The notes under the pieces: generated by a model
Databases searched by the model: none
Told to the model about the DNA's origin: nothing
What the model saw: the letters and a program-made list of their open reading frames with translations, nothing else
Shown here: one piece after another, positions 44,469 through 52,872 of the stretch
Layout: every line of letters starts with the position of its first letter
Numbering within the stretch: the stretch's first letter is position 1
Assembly: GCA_048263775.1 (NCBI GenBank)
Contig: JBLXDU010000004.1
Coordinates: 186,001 to 250,000, forward strand
DNA length: 64,000 nt
DNA from: UBA1479 sp048263775
Lineage (GTDB): Bacteria; Pseudomonadota; Alphaproteobacteria; Rhodospirillales; Casp-alpha2
Direction of reading: 5' to 3'
Position numbers and translations under genes: made by a program

Positions 44469-44490
44469 GCCGGGGGCTTCGGCCCCCGGC
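44469..44490 (+). terminator. Strong hairpin between dnaK and dnaJ, possible attenuator
   Basis: Stem GCCGGGGGC (44469-44477), loop TTCG, and GCCCCCGGC (44482-44490): nine perfect pairs with a UUCG-type tetraloop. It is not followed by a clear T run (ACCATTTCGG), so it may stabilise the 3' end of dnaK mRNA or partly terminate to lower dnaJ levels. Confidence 0.55.
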
Positions 44491-44543
44491 ACCATTTCGG
44501 ATCGTCGCCCGTAACGTCCTGATGTCCGGGAGGGCTCTCGATC

Positions 44544-45692
44544 ATGGCTGACAAGCGCGATTACTATGACATTCTCGGCGTCAAGAAGGGCGCCGATGAC
44601 GGTGAGCTGAAATCGGCCTACCGCAAGCTCGCCATGCAGTTCCATCCGGACCGCAATCCCGACGACAAGGAAGCGGAAAAGAAGTTCAAGGAACTGAACG
44701 AGGCCTACGAAGTCCTCAAGGACGCGGAAAAGCGCGCCGCCTATGACCGCTTCGGTCATGCCGCCTTCGAGGCGGGCGGTGGTGGTGGCGGCGGATTTGA
44801 TCCGGGCGGCCAGGGCTTTTCCGGCTTCGGCGACATCTTCGAGGAAATGTTCGGCGAATTCATGGGCGGCGGTCGCGGCGGGCGCGGCGGCCATGCGGGC
44901 GGCCACGGCGCCGATCTGCGCTACAACATGGAACTGTCCCTGGAAGACGCCTTCAGCGGCAAGAAGGCGGAAATTCGCGTGCCGACCTCCGTCGCCTGTG
45001 AACCCTGCAAGGGCACGGGTGCCGAGGACGCGGCGGCCCCCATCACCTGCACGACCTGCGGGGGGGGCGGGCGCGTGCGCTCGCAATCGGGTTTCTTCAC
45101 GGTGGAACGCACCTGTCCGGCCTGTCAGGGCCGGGGTACGGTGATCAAGGACCCCTGCCGGACCTGCGGCGGCGCCGGGCGCGTGCACAAGGAAAAGACC
45201 CTTTCCGTCACCATCCCCGCCGGGGTCGAGGACGGCACCCGCATCCGCCTGGCCGGAGAGGGCGAGGCCGGCCTGCGCGGTGCGCCGCCGGGTGATCTTT
45301 ATCTGTTTTTGGGCATCCGCCCGCACCGGTTCTTCCACCGCGACGGCGCCGACATCCATTGCCGGGTGCCCATCCCCATGACCACCGCGGCCTTGGGCGG
45401 TCAGGTCGAGGTGCCGACCATCGAAGGCAAGCGCGCGCGGGTGACGATCCCCGCCGGCACGCCGACGGGCCATCAATTGCGCCTCGCGGGCAAGGGCATG
45501 TCGGTCATGCGCACCAAGTCGCGCGGCGACATGTTCGTTCAGGTCACGGTGGAAACGCCGCAGAACCTGACGGAAAAGCAGAAAGAGCTTCTCAAGGAAT
45601 TCGACGCCGCCGGCGACGCCAAGACCCAGAACCCGCAATCGACGGGCTTCTTCGACAAGGTCAAGGAAATCTGGGAAGATTTGAAGGACTGA
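44544..45692 (+). CDS. dnaJ: Chaperone protein DnaJ
   Basis: A 382-residue type I Hsp40. The J domain has MQFHPDRNPDD with the HPD motif, and a glycine-rich linker follows (AGGGGGGGFDPGG). The four zinc-binding CxxCxGxG repeats are CEPCKGTG, CTTCGGGG, CPACQGRG and CRTCGGAG, then the substrate domain. DnaJ stimulates the DnaK ATPase. The GGGAGGG ribosome binding site lies a few bases before the ATG. Confidence 0.98.
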   Translation: MADKRDYYDILGVKKGADDGELKSAYRKLAMQFHPDRNPDDKEAEKKFKELNEAYEVLKDAEKRAAYDRFGHAAFEAGGGGGGGFDPGGQGFSGFGDIFEEMFGEFMGGGRGGRGGHAGGHGADLRYNMELSLEDAFSGKKAEIRVPTSVACEPCKGTGAEDAAAPITCTTCGGGGRVRSQSGFFTVERTCPACQGRGTVIKDPCRTCGGAGRVHKEKTLSVTIPAGVEDGTRIRLAGEGEAGLRGAPPGDLYLFLGIRPHRFFHRDGADIHCRVPIPMTTAALGGQVEVPTIEGKRARVTIPAGTPTGHQLRLAGKGMSVMRTKSRGDMFVQVTVETPQNLTEKQKELLKEFDAAGDAKTQNPQSTGFFDKVKEIWEDLKD

Positions 45693-45711
45693 TCCTGTCC
45701 TGCTCTTTTCT

Positions 45712-45769
45712 CATCATCTCACTGTCGCAGTGGTTTTTAATTTTGAACCACAGGGACAGTGAGACGATG
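45712..45769. repeat. Imperfect 58-bp palindrome after dnaJ
   Basis: Outer arms CATCATCTCACTGTC (45712-45726) and GACAGTGAGACGATG (45755-45769) pair at 14 of 15 positions, and inner arms GTGGTT (45730-45735) and AACCAC (45746-45751) are perfect, around an AT-rich loop. Partial symmetry extends further out into T-rich and A-rich flanks. There is no T-run on either strand directly after it, so it does not look like a simple terminator. Confidence 0.7.
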
Positions 45770-45813
45770 GGGAAGAAAAAAGGTTCCTTTTCAAATCCCT
45801 GATCCATAGAGTT

Positions 45814-45836
45814 CCCGCCGAGATCAATTCGGCGGG
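45814..45836 (+). promoter_or_regulatory. Hairpin in the dapB 5' leader
   Basis: CCCGCCGA (45814-45821) and TCGGCGGG (45829-45836) pair perfectly over eight bases around a 7-nt loop. The 3' arm runs into GGAAGG, the dapB ribosome binding site, and flanking TTC/GAA may add pairs, so it could affect translation. Confidence 0.5.
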
Positions 45837-45847
45837 GGAAGGTTCCC

Positions 45848-46648
45848 ATGAACATCGGAATTGTCGGTTGCGGCGGGCGCATGGGGCGGATGCTGATCGA
45901 GACCGTGATGGCGACGGAGGGCGCGGCGCTGGCCGGCGGCACCGAACAGCCGGGCAGCCCCTTCATCGGCCAGGATCTGGGCTTGCTGGTCGGCTCGAAG
46001 ACCGTCGGTGCGGTGGTGGTCGACGACGCGCGGGCGCTGTTCGAGGGCGCGGACGTGGTCATCGACTTTTCCGTGCCGGCGGCGACGGCGGCCCATGCGG
46101 CGCTTGCGTTCGATACGCGGACGGCGATGGTCATCGGCACCACGGGGCTTTTGCCGGAACAGCAGTCGGCCGTGCAGGGGGCTTCGGAACAGGCGGCCAT
46201 CGTGCAGGCGGGCAACATGTCCCTGGGCGTTAATCTGCTGGTCGGTTTGGCCCGGCAGGCGGCTGAACTGCTCGGCCCCGATTACGACATCGAAGTCGTC
46301 GAAATGCACCACAAGCATAAGATCGACGCGCCCTCGGGCACGGCGCTCATGTTGGGCAAGGCCGCTGCCGAAGGACGCGGCATCGACCACGATGCCAACG
46401 CGGTGCTGTCACGCGAAGGCCATACGGGTGCGCGCCCGGATCAGGCCATCGGCTACGCCACCTTGCGCGGCGGCGATGTGGTTGGGGACCATACGGTGAT
46501 CTTCGCGGGACCGTCGGAACGGATCGAGCTGACCCACCGGGCGTCCTCCCGCGAGATTTTCGCCCGTGGCGCCGTGCGCGCCGCCATGTGGTGCGAAGGC
46601 AAGGCACCGGGCCTGTATTCCATGCGCGACGTGTTGGGCCTGGCCTGA
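45848..46648 (+). CDS. dapB: 4-hydroxy-tetrahydrodipicolinate reductase
   Basis: A 266-residue DapB for lysine and meso-diaminopimelate synthesis. The N-terminal GIVGCGGRMGRMLIETV is the NAD(P)-binding loop, GTTGLLPEQQSA follows, and HHKHKIDAPSGTALML carries the catalytic His-His and Lys. The C-terminal HRASSREIFARGAVRAAMW block is conserved. The start has a GGGGGAAGG ribosome binding site 6 nt upstream. Confidence 0.97.
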   Translation: MNIGIVGCGGRMGRMLIETVMATEGAALAGGTEQPGSPFIGQDLGLLVGSKTVGAVVVDDARALFEGADVVIDFSVPAATAAHAALAFDTRTAMVIGTTGLLPEQQSAVQGASEQAAIVQAGNMSLGVNLLVGLARQAAELLGPDYDIEVVEMHHKHKIDAPSGTALMLGKAAAEGRGIDHDANAVLSREGHTGARPDQAIGYATLRGGDVVGDHTVIFAGPSERIELTHRASSREIFARGAVRAAMWCEGKAPGLYSMRDVLGLA

Positions 46649-46655
46649 ATCCGGG

Positions 46656-47204
46656 TTAAGCCATCAACATCGACACGGCGGCGATCATCCAGCCGGGAAC
46701 CAGGGCCGGATTGCGCAGATCGGCCAGCACCTGTTTCAGGCGGTTGGCGACGCCGGTTTTTTCCTCCAGCGTCAGAAACCGGCCGATGGCCAGCGAACGC
46801 CCGTGCGAGCGCAACAGCAGCCGCGCCCCCCGGCCCCGGGTTTCGTCGACCAGCACCTGCAGCCATTGCGGCTGGAAGGTCCAGCGATGATGGCGTCCCC
46901 AATGGGTGACGCGCTCGACGCTCAGCTCCCGCGCCGTGACGGCGATGGTCTCGACCTCGGTCCCGCGCCGGAGGTTCAGGCGCAACAGGGCATAGAGCAG
47001 GATCATCTCCACCCCCATGAAGGGGAACACCGGCCAGGCGCCGATCACCACGAACAGCACGGACAAGGGCACCCAGAACACGGCCAGCACCCACATGAAC
47101 ACATGCACGCCCTTCAGCGTGCTTGACCGATGGGGCCTCAGTTCCGTGCGGAACAGGCAGGCGTCGGGATCATGGGTGACATCGGGGGCGCTCATGCGGA
47201 TCAT
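46656..47204 (-). CDS. DUF2244 membrane protein
   Basis: A 182-residue protein with two hydrophobic helices (FMWVLAVFWVPLSVLFVVIGAW, VFPFMGVEMILLYALLRL), then a soluble domain with WTFQPQWLQVLVDET. These match the DUF2244 family, whose function is unknown. It ends 8 nt from the dapB stop, convergent. The ATG at 47202-47204 has GGGGA at a suitable distance; a second ATG at 47195 is possible. It is divergent from nth. Confidence 0.85.
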   Translation of the reverse strand: MIRMSAPDVTHDPDACLFRTELRPHRSSTLKGVHVFMWVLAVFWVPLSVLFVVIGAWPVFPFMGVEMILLYALLRLNLRRGTEVETIAVTARELSVERVTHWGRHHRWTFQPQWLQVLVDETRGRGARLLLRSHGRSLAIGRFLTLEEKTGVANRLKQVLADLRNPALVPGWMIAAVSMLMA

Positions 47205-47255
47205 GATCGCGTCCCCGCTTTACTTGGACAAGAAATTTCCTACTCTGGGCGGATC

Positions 47256-47888
47256 ATGAAAAAAGCAGACGTCGAAGAATTCTACAGCCGGTTGCAGGCC
47301 CAGAACCCGGAACCCAAGGGCGAATTGGACTGGGTCAACCCGTTTACCCTGCTGGTCGCGGTGGTGCTGTCGGCCCAGGCCACGGACGTCGGCGTCAACA
47401 AGGCGACGGGACCGCTGTTCAAGGTCGCCGATACGCCGGAAAAGATGGCGGCCCTGGGTGAGGCGAAAATCCGCGACTATGTGAAGACCATCGGCCTGTA
47501 CCGAAACAAGGCGGCCAACGTGTTCAAGCTGTCGAACATCCTGATCGAACGCCACGGCTCCGTCGTGCCCAACGACCAGGAGGCCCTGGAAGCCCTGCCG
47601 GGCGTCGGGCGCAAAACGGCCAACGTGGTGCGCAACATCGCCTTCGGCGAACCGACCATCGCCGTCGATACCCATATCTTCCGCATCGGCAACCGCACGG
47701 GCATCGCCCCGGGCAAGACACCGCTCGCGGTCGAAAAGAAATTGCTGAAGGTCACGCCCGCCCCCTACATGCGCCACGCCCATCATTGGCTGATCCTGCA
47801 CGGGCGTTACGTGTGCAAGGCGCGTAAGCCGGACTGCGCGGTCTGCGTTGTCGCCGACCTGTGCCGGTTCAAGGGCAAGACAATCTAG
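47256..47888 (+). CDS. nth: Endonuclease III
   Basis: A 210-residue base-excision-repair glycosylase/AP lyase for oxidised pyrimidines. The FTLLVAVVLSAQATDVGVNK block, the helix-hairpin-helix LPGVGRKTANVVRN with the catalytic lysine, and AVDTHIFRIGNR (catalytic aspartate) are clear. The C-terminal [4Fe-4S] motif CKARKPDCAVCVVADLC has the expected CX6CX2CX5C spacing. The ATG at 47256 begins the family N-terminus. Confidence 0.98.
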   Translation: MKKADVEEFYSRLQAQNPEPKGELDWVNPFTLLVAVVLSAQATDVGVNKATGPLFKVADTPEKMAALGEAKIRDYVKTIGLYRNKAANVFKLSNILIERHGSVVPNDQEALEALPGVGRKTANVVRNIAFGEPTIAVDTHIFRIGNRTGIAPGKTPLAVEKKLLKVTPAPYMRHAHHWLILHGRYVCKARKPDCAVCVVADLCRFKGKTI

Positions 47889-47899
47889 GAAAGGACGGC

Positions 47900-48313
47900 C
47901 TATCCGCGCAGGCGTGGTGTGGCGTTGATGCAGGACTGGCGGTCCGTCGCCTTGCCGGCCTCGTCGCGGGCCTCGACATGGGCGACCCGGGCGGCGGCGT
48001 CCTTGGCGTCTTTGTACAGGAACACGTCGAGCACGCAGCCCTCACCCCGGAAACGCAGGATTTCCGCCCCCTTGTCGATGCGGCTGAAGGCGGGGGCGCC
48101 GAACGTGGCGACCAGGTCCGGGCGGGAATATCCGAGAACCGCCTGGGCGGCGATGGGTGGCAGGGGTGGTGGGCCGGCGGCTTCGGGCGCGGTTTCCGGT
48201 GCGGCGGCAGGTGTCGCCGTTTCCGGCGGGGCCATGCCGTCACCGGCGCAGCCGGCCAGCGCAAGGCCGAAGATCAGGGGAACAAGAAGGCGGCGGCGGC
48301 GCGGGGCAGACAC
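47900..48313 (-). CDS. Small lipoprotein of unknown function
   Basis: A 137-residue predicted lipoprotein: basic N-terminus MSAPRRRRLLVP, hydrophobic core and lipobox LALAGC near residue 22, then an alanine/proline-rich linker (~25-55) and a small C-terminal domain with two cysteines (GEGCVLDVFLY and RQSC). The GTG start is at 48311-48313. The family is not recognised. It follows the bactofilin gene by 5 nt and may be co-transcribed. Confidence 0.75.
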   Translation of the reverse strand: MSAPRRRRLLVPLIFGLALAGCAGDGMAPPETATPAAAPETAPEAAGPPPLPPIAAQAVLGYSRPDLVATFGAPAFSRIDKGAEILRFRGEGCVLDVFLYKDAKDAAARVAHVEARDEAGKATDRQSCINATPRLRG

Positions 48314-48318
48314 CGGGT

Positions 48319-48900
48319 TCAGTCGCCCTCGTCGAGGGTCTGCATGTCGCCGGAAATCTCGCCGCCCTGTTCGATAACGATCCGGCCATAGCGGATCTTG
48401 CCTTGAACGCGGCCACCGGCGCGGACGATAAGACGCCCGCGGGCGATCAATTCGCCTTCGAAACGGCCGGAAATATCGGCTTCCTCGACGTCGGCGTTGC
48501 CTTTGAACACGCCCGTCGGCGCGACTTCGATCAGGCGCGCGGCGGGCAGGGTGACTTCGACCTGGCCTTCGACGACCAGGCGGTCGCAGGAAGTGATTTC
48601 ACCGGTCAGGGAAATGTCGCGGCCGACGATCAGGCGCTTTTGGTCCGACGTTGTGTCGAGCGAGCGCGCACGGTCGATGCGCCGCGCCGTGGTCGATACC
48701 TCCGGCGGGCGGCGGTGCATCTCGGACGCCATGCCGGACGACGTGGGCGGCTTGGGCGCGTGGGAACCCTTGCGGGAAAATGGTTTCAAAGGCGGCGCAG
48801 AGAGATCCCCACCGTTGTCTTTTGTTTCGTCGCTCACGTCAGCTTCCTTCTGGGCGGCCGGTGCCGGTGCGGTCGGGCCGTCCTTTTTCTTCCCAAACAT
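48319..48900 (-). CDS. Bactofilin (polymer-forming cytoskeletal protein)
   Basis: A 193-residue protein with a central beta-helical bactofilin (DUF583) domain, residues about 85-185: LIVGRDISLTGEITSCDRLVVEGQVE, then ADISGRFEGELIARGRLIVRAGGRVQGKIRYGRIVIEQGGEISG. Bactofilins form polymers that organise cell shape or stalk and septum positions. The polar N-terminal ~80 residues are low-complexity, including KKK near the start. The ATG at 48898-48900 was preferred over TTG three residues upstream. Confidence 0.92.
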   Translation of the reverse strand: MFGKKKDGPTAPAPAAQKEADVSDETKDNGGDLSAPPLKPFSRKGSHAPKPPTSSGMASEMHRRPPEVSTTARRIDRARSLDTTSDQKRLIVGRDISLTGEITSCDRLVVEGQVEVTLPAARLIEVAPTGVFKGNADVEEADISGRFEGELIARGRLIVRAGGRVQGKIRYGRIVIEQGGEISGDMQTLDEGD

Positions 48901-48910
48901 AACCAATTAC

Positions 48911-49675
48911 TTACGCCTTGGGCCCTGATCCGTCCAGCACGGAATTGGCGCCCGGACGGGCCAGATGCGTGCCTTGCGAAGGGCCGGCCTGCGTTCCTCC
49001 CGATTGTCCCGGGGTCCCGCGCCGCCGCCATTTTTCGAACTGATGGACCATGGCCGCGGTGGCGATCACCGGGGTCAGGAGGTTGACCACGGGAATTGTC
49101 AAAAGAAAGGCGATGGCGACCCCGGTCAGGAACATCCGGCCGCCGTGAGCCTGGCGCAGACGGACCGTGCTCGCCAGGTCGATGCGCCGGGCGGCGACCA
49201 TCTCGAAATACTCGCGGCCCAGAAGATAGCCGTTCACGCAATAAAACAGCACCGGATAGACCGGCCCCAACAGCATGGTCGGCAGGATCAGCAGGTTGAG
49301 GCTGACCATGACGCCGAGAAAGCGCAAGGCCGCCACCACCTGCTCGCCCACGGGCTGACCCTTGGCCGGGCCCAGGTCGGGATAATGCCGGGCCTCGACC
49401 GATTCGGCGATCTGGTCCAGGAACAGAGCGACCACGGCCGAAACCACGCCGGGAAACAGAACCCAGGTCAGCACCAGCACCAAGGCCCAGCCGAGCCCGT
49501 CTGCGATGGTCTCAAGCCAGCCGAGTTCGAAGATCGCCGTGTATCTGATCAGAGCACCCGAGCCCGTCCACAGCACGGCGAACACGCCCAAGGCCACGGC
49601 GATGGAAATCCACAGGGGTTTCTGGGTTTTCTTGTCGCCCAGTTGCTGGACGCCTTTGACGAGGGCATCGATCAT
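48911..49675 (-). CDS. EI24/CysZ-like membrane protein
   Basis: A 254-residue protein with about four to five hydrophobic segments (PLWISIAVALGVFAVLW, WALVLVLTWVLFPGVVSAVVALF, LRFLGVMVSLNLLILPTMLL, FLTGVAIAFLLTIPVVNLLTP) and the EI24-domain motif CVNGYLLGREYFEMVAARR. The CysZ branch transports sulfate, but the family has other members, so a transport role is only inferred. It ends 10 nt from the bactofilin start on the same strand. Confidence 0.85.
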   Translation of the reverse strand: MIDALVKGVQQLGDKKTQKPLWISIAVALGVFAVLWTGSGALIRYTAIFELGWLETIADGLGWALVLVLTWVLFPGVVSAVVALFLDQIAESVEARHYPDLGPAKGQPVGEQVVAALRFLGVMVSLNLLILPTMLLGPVYPVLFYCVNGYLLGREYFEMVAARRIDLASTVRLRQAHGGRMFLTGVAIAFLLTIPVVNLLTPVIATAAMVHQFEKWRRRGTPGQSGGTQAGPSQGTHLARPGANSVLDGSGPKA

Positions 49676-49787
49676 GAGGAAGAGGTGTCCTGTTCTGCGT
49701 CTAAATCAAGCGCGAAGGCGGCGGTTCTCGGTTTTACGCCGCCCGGACCCGTGACCGCAAGGGCCGCCACCATACTTGAGGCTGGGG

Positions 49788-49815
49788 TGGACGTCGTGAC
49801 CTCCATCGCTATACT
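49788..49815 (+). promoter_or_regulatory. Putative promoter upstream of the PfkB-family kinase
   Basis: -35 TGGACG (49788-49793), 16-nt spacer, -10 TATACT (49810-49815, 5 of 6 matches). It gives a leader of about 75 nt. The 217-bp gap to the divergent EI24 gene holds no gene I can support. Confidence 0.5.
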
Positions 49816-49892
49816 CCGCGCCCAACCAACGCCCTGAACGACGCGGCGCCGAGCAGGCGGCATCGGGGCGGAATTAAGTTAAAGAGGCTTTC

Positions 49893-50888
49893 ATGACCAA
49901 TCCCCGTTTCGATGTCGCCGGCATCGGCAATGCCATCGTTGACGTTCTGACCCAGACCGATGACGCCTTCCTGGAACGCGAAGGCCTGGCCAAGGGCGCC
50001 ATGACCCTGGTCGACGAAGCACAGGCCGCCACGGTCTATGACAAGGTCGGTCCGGCCATGGAATGTTCGGGCGGGTCCGCCGCCAACACCATCGCGGTGA
50101 TGGCGCGCCTGGGCGCCAAATGCGCCTTCATGGGGAAGGTTAAGGACGATGCGTTCGGGCGCATCTTCGGCCATGACATCCGGTCGCTCGGCGTGCATTT
50201 CGATACCGCCGCCGCGACGGACGGCCCGGCCACGGCCAATTGCCTGGTTCTGGTCACGCCGGACGCCCAGCGCACCATGCTGACCTATCTGGGGGCCAGC
50301 ATTCATCTGAAGCCCGCCGACGTGGACCTGGACGTCATCAAGGACGCCCGTGTGACCTATCTGGAAGGCTATCTGTGGGACCCGGAAGACGCCAAGCAGG
50401 CCTTCCGCACGGCCGCCGCCGCCGCGCGTGACGCCGGGCGCGAGGTCGCGCTGTCGCTCTCGGATCCGTTCTGCGTTGACCGTCACCGCGCCGATTTCCT
50501 CGATCTGATCGAAGGTCATGTCGACATCCTGTTCGCCAACGAGGCGGAAATCCTGTCCCTCTATCAGGTTGACGACTTCGACGCCGCCGTCGACAAGGTC
50601 AAGGGTCATTGCAAGATCGCGGCCTTGACCCGCTCGGAAAAGGGTTCGGTCGTGGTCAGTGGCGACGACGTAACGGCGGTCGCCGCCACCCCGGTCGATA
50701 AGGTGATCGACACCACCGGCGCCGGCGACGCCTATGCGGCCGGCTTCCTCTTCGGCTATACCCGGGACGAGGATCTGGCGATCTGCGCCCGCATGGGCGG
50801 TATCGCCGCCGCCGAGGTCATCGCCCAGATCGGCGCCCGCCCGGAAACCGATATCAAGGCCGCCATGACGCTCAAGCTGCGGAACTGA
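49893..50888 (+). CDS. PfkB-family carbohydrate kinase, adenosine kinase-like
   Basis: A 331-residue ribokinase-fold kinase. The N-terminal FDVAGIGNAIVDVLTQTDD and the CSGGSAANTIAVMARLGAKCAF motif, plus the C-terminal DTTGAGDAYAAGFLFGYTRD with the anion hole and catalytic aspartate, are clear. GNAIVD and SGGSAAN are typical of the adenosine-kinase-like branch. The substrate cannot be fixed from sequence alone, but adenosine is the commonest annotation in alphaproteobacteria. The ribosome binding site is AAAGAGG. Confidence 0.9.
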   Translation: MTNPRFDVAGIGNAIVDVLTQTDDAFLEREGLAKGAMTLVDEAQAATVYDKVGPAMECSGGSAANTIAVMARLGAKCAFMGKVKDDAFGRIFGHDIRSLGVHFDTAAATDGPATANCLVLVTPDAQRTMLTYLGASIHLKPADVDLDVIKDARVTYLEGYLWDPEDAKQAFRTAAAAARDAGREVALSLSDPFCVDRHRADFLDLIEGHVDILFANEAEILSLYQVDDFDAAVDKVKGHCKIAALTRSEKGSVVVSGDDVTAVAATPVDKVIDTTGAGDAYAAGFLFGYTRDEDLAICARMGGIAAAEVIAQIGARPETDIKAAMTLKLRN

Positions 50889-51007
50889 CGCGCGGCCGAT
50901 TAAGACCGCAGTGCAGCATTTTCTGGCGTATTGAGCCCGCTGGCCTTATATAGCGGCCAACGCGACGCTGCGTATCCCTCTCCTTTATTTAGAAGCGACC
51001 TGATCTC

Positions 51008-52849
51008 ATGACCCGGACCCTGCTCCGAAACATCGCCATCATCGCCCACGTCGACCATGGCAAAACCACCCTCGTCGACGGGCTTTTGCGCCAGTCCGGC
51101 GCCTTCCGCGCCAACCAGGCGGTGGCCGAACGCGCCCTTGATTCCGGCGATCTGGAACGGGAACGCGGCATCACCATTCTGGCGAAATGCACCTCCGTGG
51201 AATGGGAAGATTACCGCATCAACATCGTCGACACGCCCGGCCACGCCGATTTCGGCGGCGAGGTGGAGCGCATCCTCGGCATGGTCGACGGCGTGGTGCT
51301 GCTGGTCGACGCGGCCGAAGGCCCGATGCCGCAGACCAAGTTCGTGCTCGGCAAGGCGCTCAAGCTTGGCCTGCGCCCGATCGTCGTCATCAACAAGGTC
51401 GACCGTCCCGACGCCCGCATCGACGAAGTGCATGAAGAGGTCTTTGATCTGTTCGCCGCGCTGGAGGCCAATGACGCGCAGCTTGATTTCCCGCTGCTCT
51501 ATGCCTCGGGCCGCAACGGTTGGGCCGGGCTCAGCCCCGATGCCCGCGACGACGGCCTGATGCCCCTGTTCAAGATGATCACCGACCATGTGCCCTCTCC
51601 CGACGTGGGCTCGGTCGATGCTCCCTTCACGATCCTGGCGACGACCCTGGAGGCCGATCCCTACCTGGGCCGCATCCTGACCGGGCGCATCCAGTCCGGC
51701 GTGATCGAAGCCAACATGCCGATCAAGGCGCTCAACCGTCACGGCAAGCTGGTCGAACAGGGCCGGGTGTCCAAGATCCTGGTGTTCCGCGACCTCAAGC
51801 GTCAGCCCGTGGACCGCGCCGAAGCGGGCGACATCGTCGCCATCGCCGGCCTGGCCAAGGCGACCGTCGCCGACACGCTGTGCGATCCGCAGGTGACGGA
51901 ACCGCTGGCAGCGCAGCCGGTCGATCCGCCGACCCTGTCGGTCACGTTCTCGATCAACGATTCCCCGCTCGCCGGCAAGGACGGCGACAAGGTGCAGTCG
52001 CGGGTGATCCGTAACCGCCTGGACCGCGAGGCCGAAGGCAACGTCGCCATCCGCATCACCGAAACGCCCGACGACAACGCCTTCGACGTGGCCGGGCGCG
52101 GCGAACTGCAACTTGGCGTGCTGATCGAACAGATGCGCCGCGAAGGCTTCGAGTTGTCGATCTCGCGGCCGCGCGTGCTTTACCGCAACAACCCGGAAAC
52201 GGGCCAGCGCGAAGAGCCGATCGAGGAAGTGGTCATCGACGTGGACGAGGAATATTCCGGCACCGTCGTGGAATCCTTAAGCCTGCGCAAGGGCGAGCTT
52301 CTGGCCATGCGGCCCTCTGGCGGCGGCAAGGTGCGCCTTGAATTCCATGTCCCGACCCGGGGCCTGATCGGGTATCACGGCGACTTCATGACGGAAACCC
52401 GCGGCACCGGCGTGATGAGCCGCCTGTTCCACGCCTACGGTCCCTTCCGCGGCAACGTGCCGGGCCGGCGCAGCGGCGTGCTGATCTCCAACGCCGGCGG
52501 GCAGAGCGTGGCCTTCGCCCTGGCCAACCTGGAAGAACGCGGTTTCATGTTCATCGGCGCCGGCGAAGCCGTCTACGAAGGCATGATCATCGGTGAAAAC
52601 GCGCGGCCCAACGACCTTGAGGTCAACCCGATGAAAGCCAAGCAGTTGACCAACATGCGGGCCTCCGGCAAGGACGACGCGATCCGCCTGACGCCGCCCC
52701 GAAGGTTGACCTTGGAGCAAGCCATCAGCTACATCGACGATGACGAACGGGTCGAGGTGACGCCAAAGTCCATCCGCCTGCGCAAGGCGATCCTCGATCC
52801 CAACGAACGCAAGAAGGCGGAACGACGCCGCGAGGCTGAATCCGCCTAA
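51008..52849 (+). CDS. typA: Ribosome-associated GTPase TypA/BipA
   Basis: A 613-residue translational GTPase. RNIAIIAHVDHGKTTLVDGLLRQSG is the P-loop, VDTPGHADFGGEVERI the G3 motif, and NKVDRPDAR the specificity motif. The two C-terminal domains follow, with FHVPTRGLIGYHGDFMTETRGTGVMSRLFH and GFMFIGAGEAVYEGMIIGENARPNDLEVN, as in BipA. It aids late 50S assembly and stress adaptation, including at low temperature. A small palindrome (TGGCC-9 nt-GGCCA, 50941-50959) is centred on a TTATATA box upstream, possibly its promoter. Confidence 0.98.
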   Translation: MTRTLLRNIAIIAHVDHGKTTLVDGLLRQSGAFRANQAVAERALDSGDLERERGITILAKCTSVEWEDYRINIVDTPGHADFGGEVERILGMVDGVVLLVDAAEGPMPQTKFVLGKALKLGLRPIVVINKVDRPDARIDEVHEEVFDLFAALEANDAQLDFPLLYASGRNGWAGLSPDARDDGLMPLFKMITDHVPSPDVGSVDAPFTILATTLEADPYLGRILTGRIQSGVIEANMPIKALNRHGKLVEQGRVSKILVFRDLKRQPVDRAEAGDIVAIAGLAKATVADTLCDPQVTEPLAAQPVDPPTLSVTFSINDSPLAGKDGDKVQSRVIRNRLDREAEGNVAIRITETPDDNAFDVAGRGELQLGVLIEQMRREGFELSISRPRVLYRNNPETGQREEPIEEVVIDVDEEYSGTVVESLSLRKGELLAMRPSGGGKVRLEFHVPTRGLIGYHGDFMTETRGTGVMSRLFHAYGPFRGNVPGRRSGVLISNAGGQSVAFALANLEERGFMFIGAGEAVYEGMIIGENARPNDLEVNPMKAKQLTNMRASGKDDAIRLTPPRRLTLEQAISYIDDDERVEVTPKSIRLRKAILDPNERKKAERRREAESA

Positions 52850-52872
52850 GGGTAGCAAGGACCCCTTCGCAG

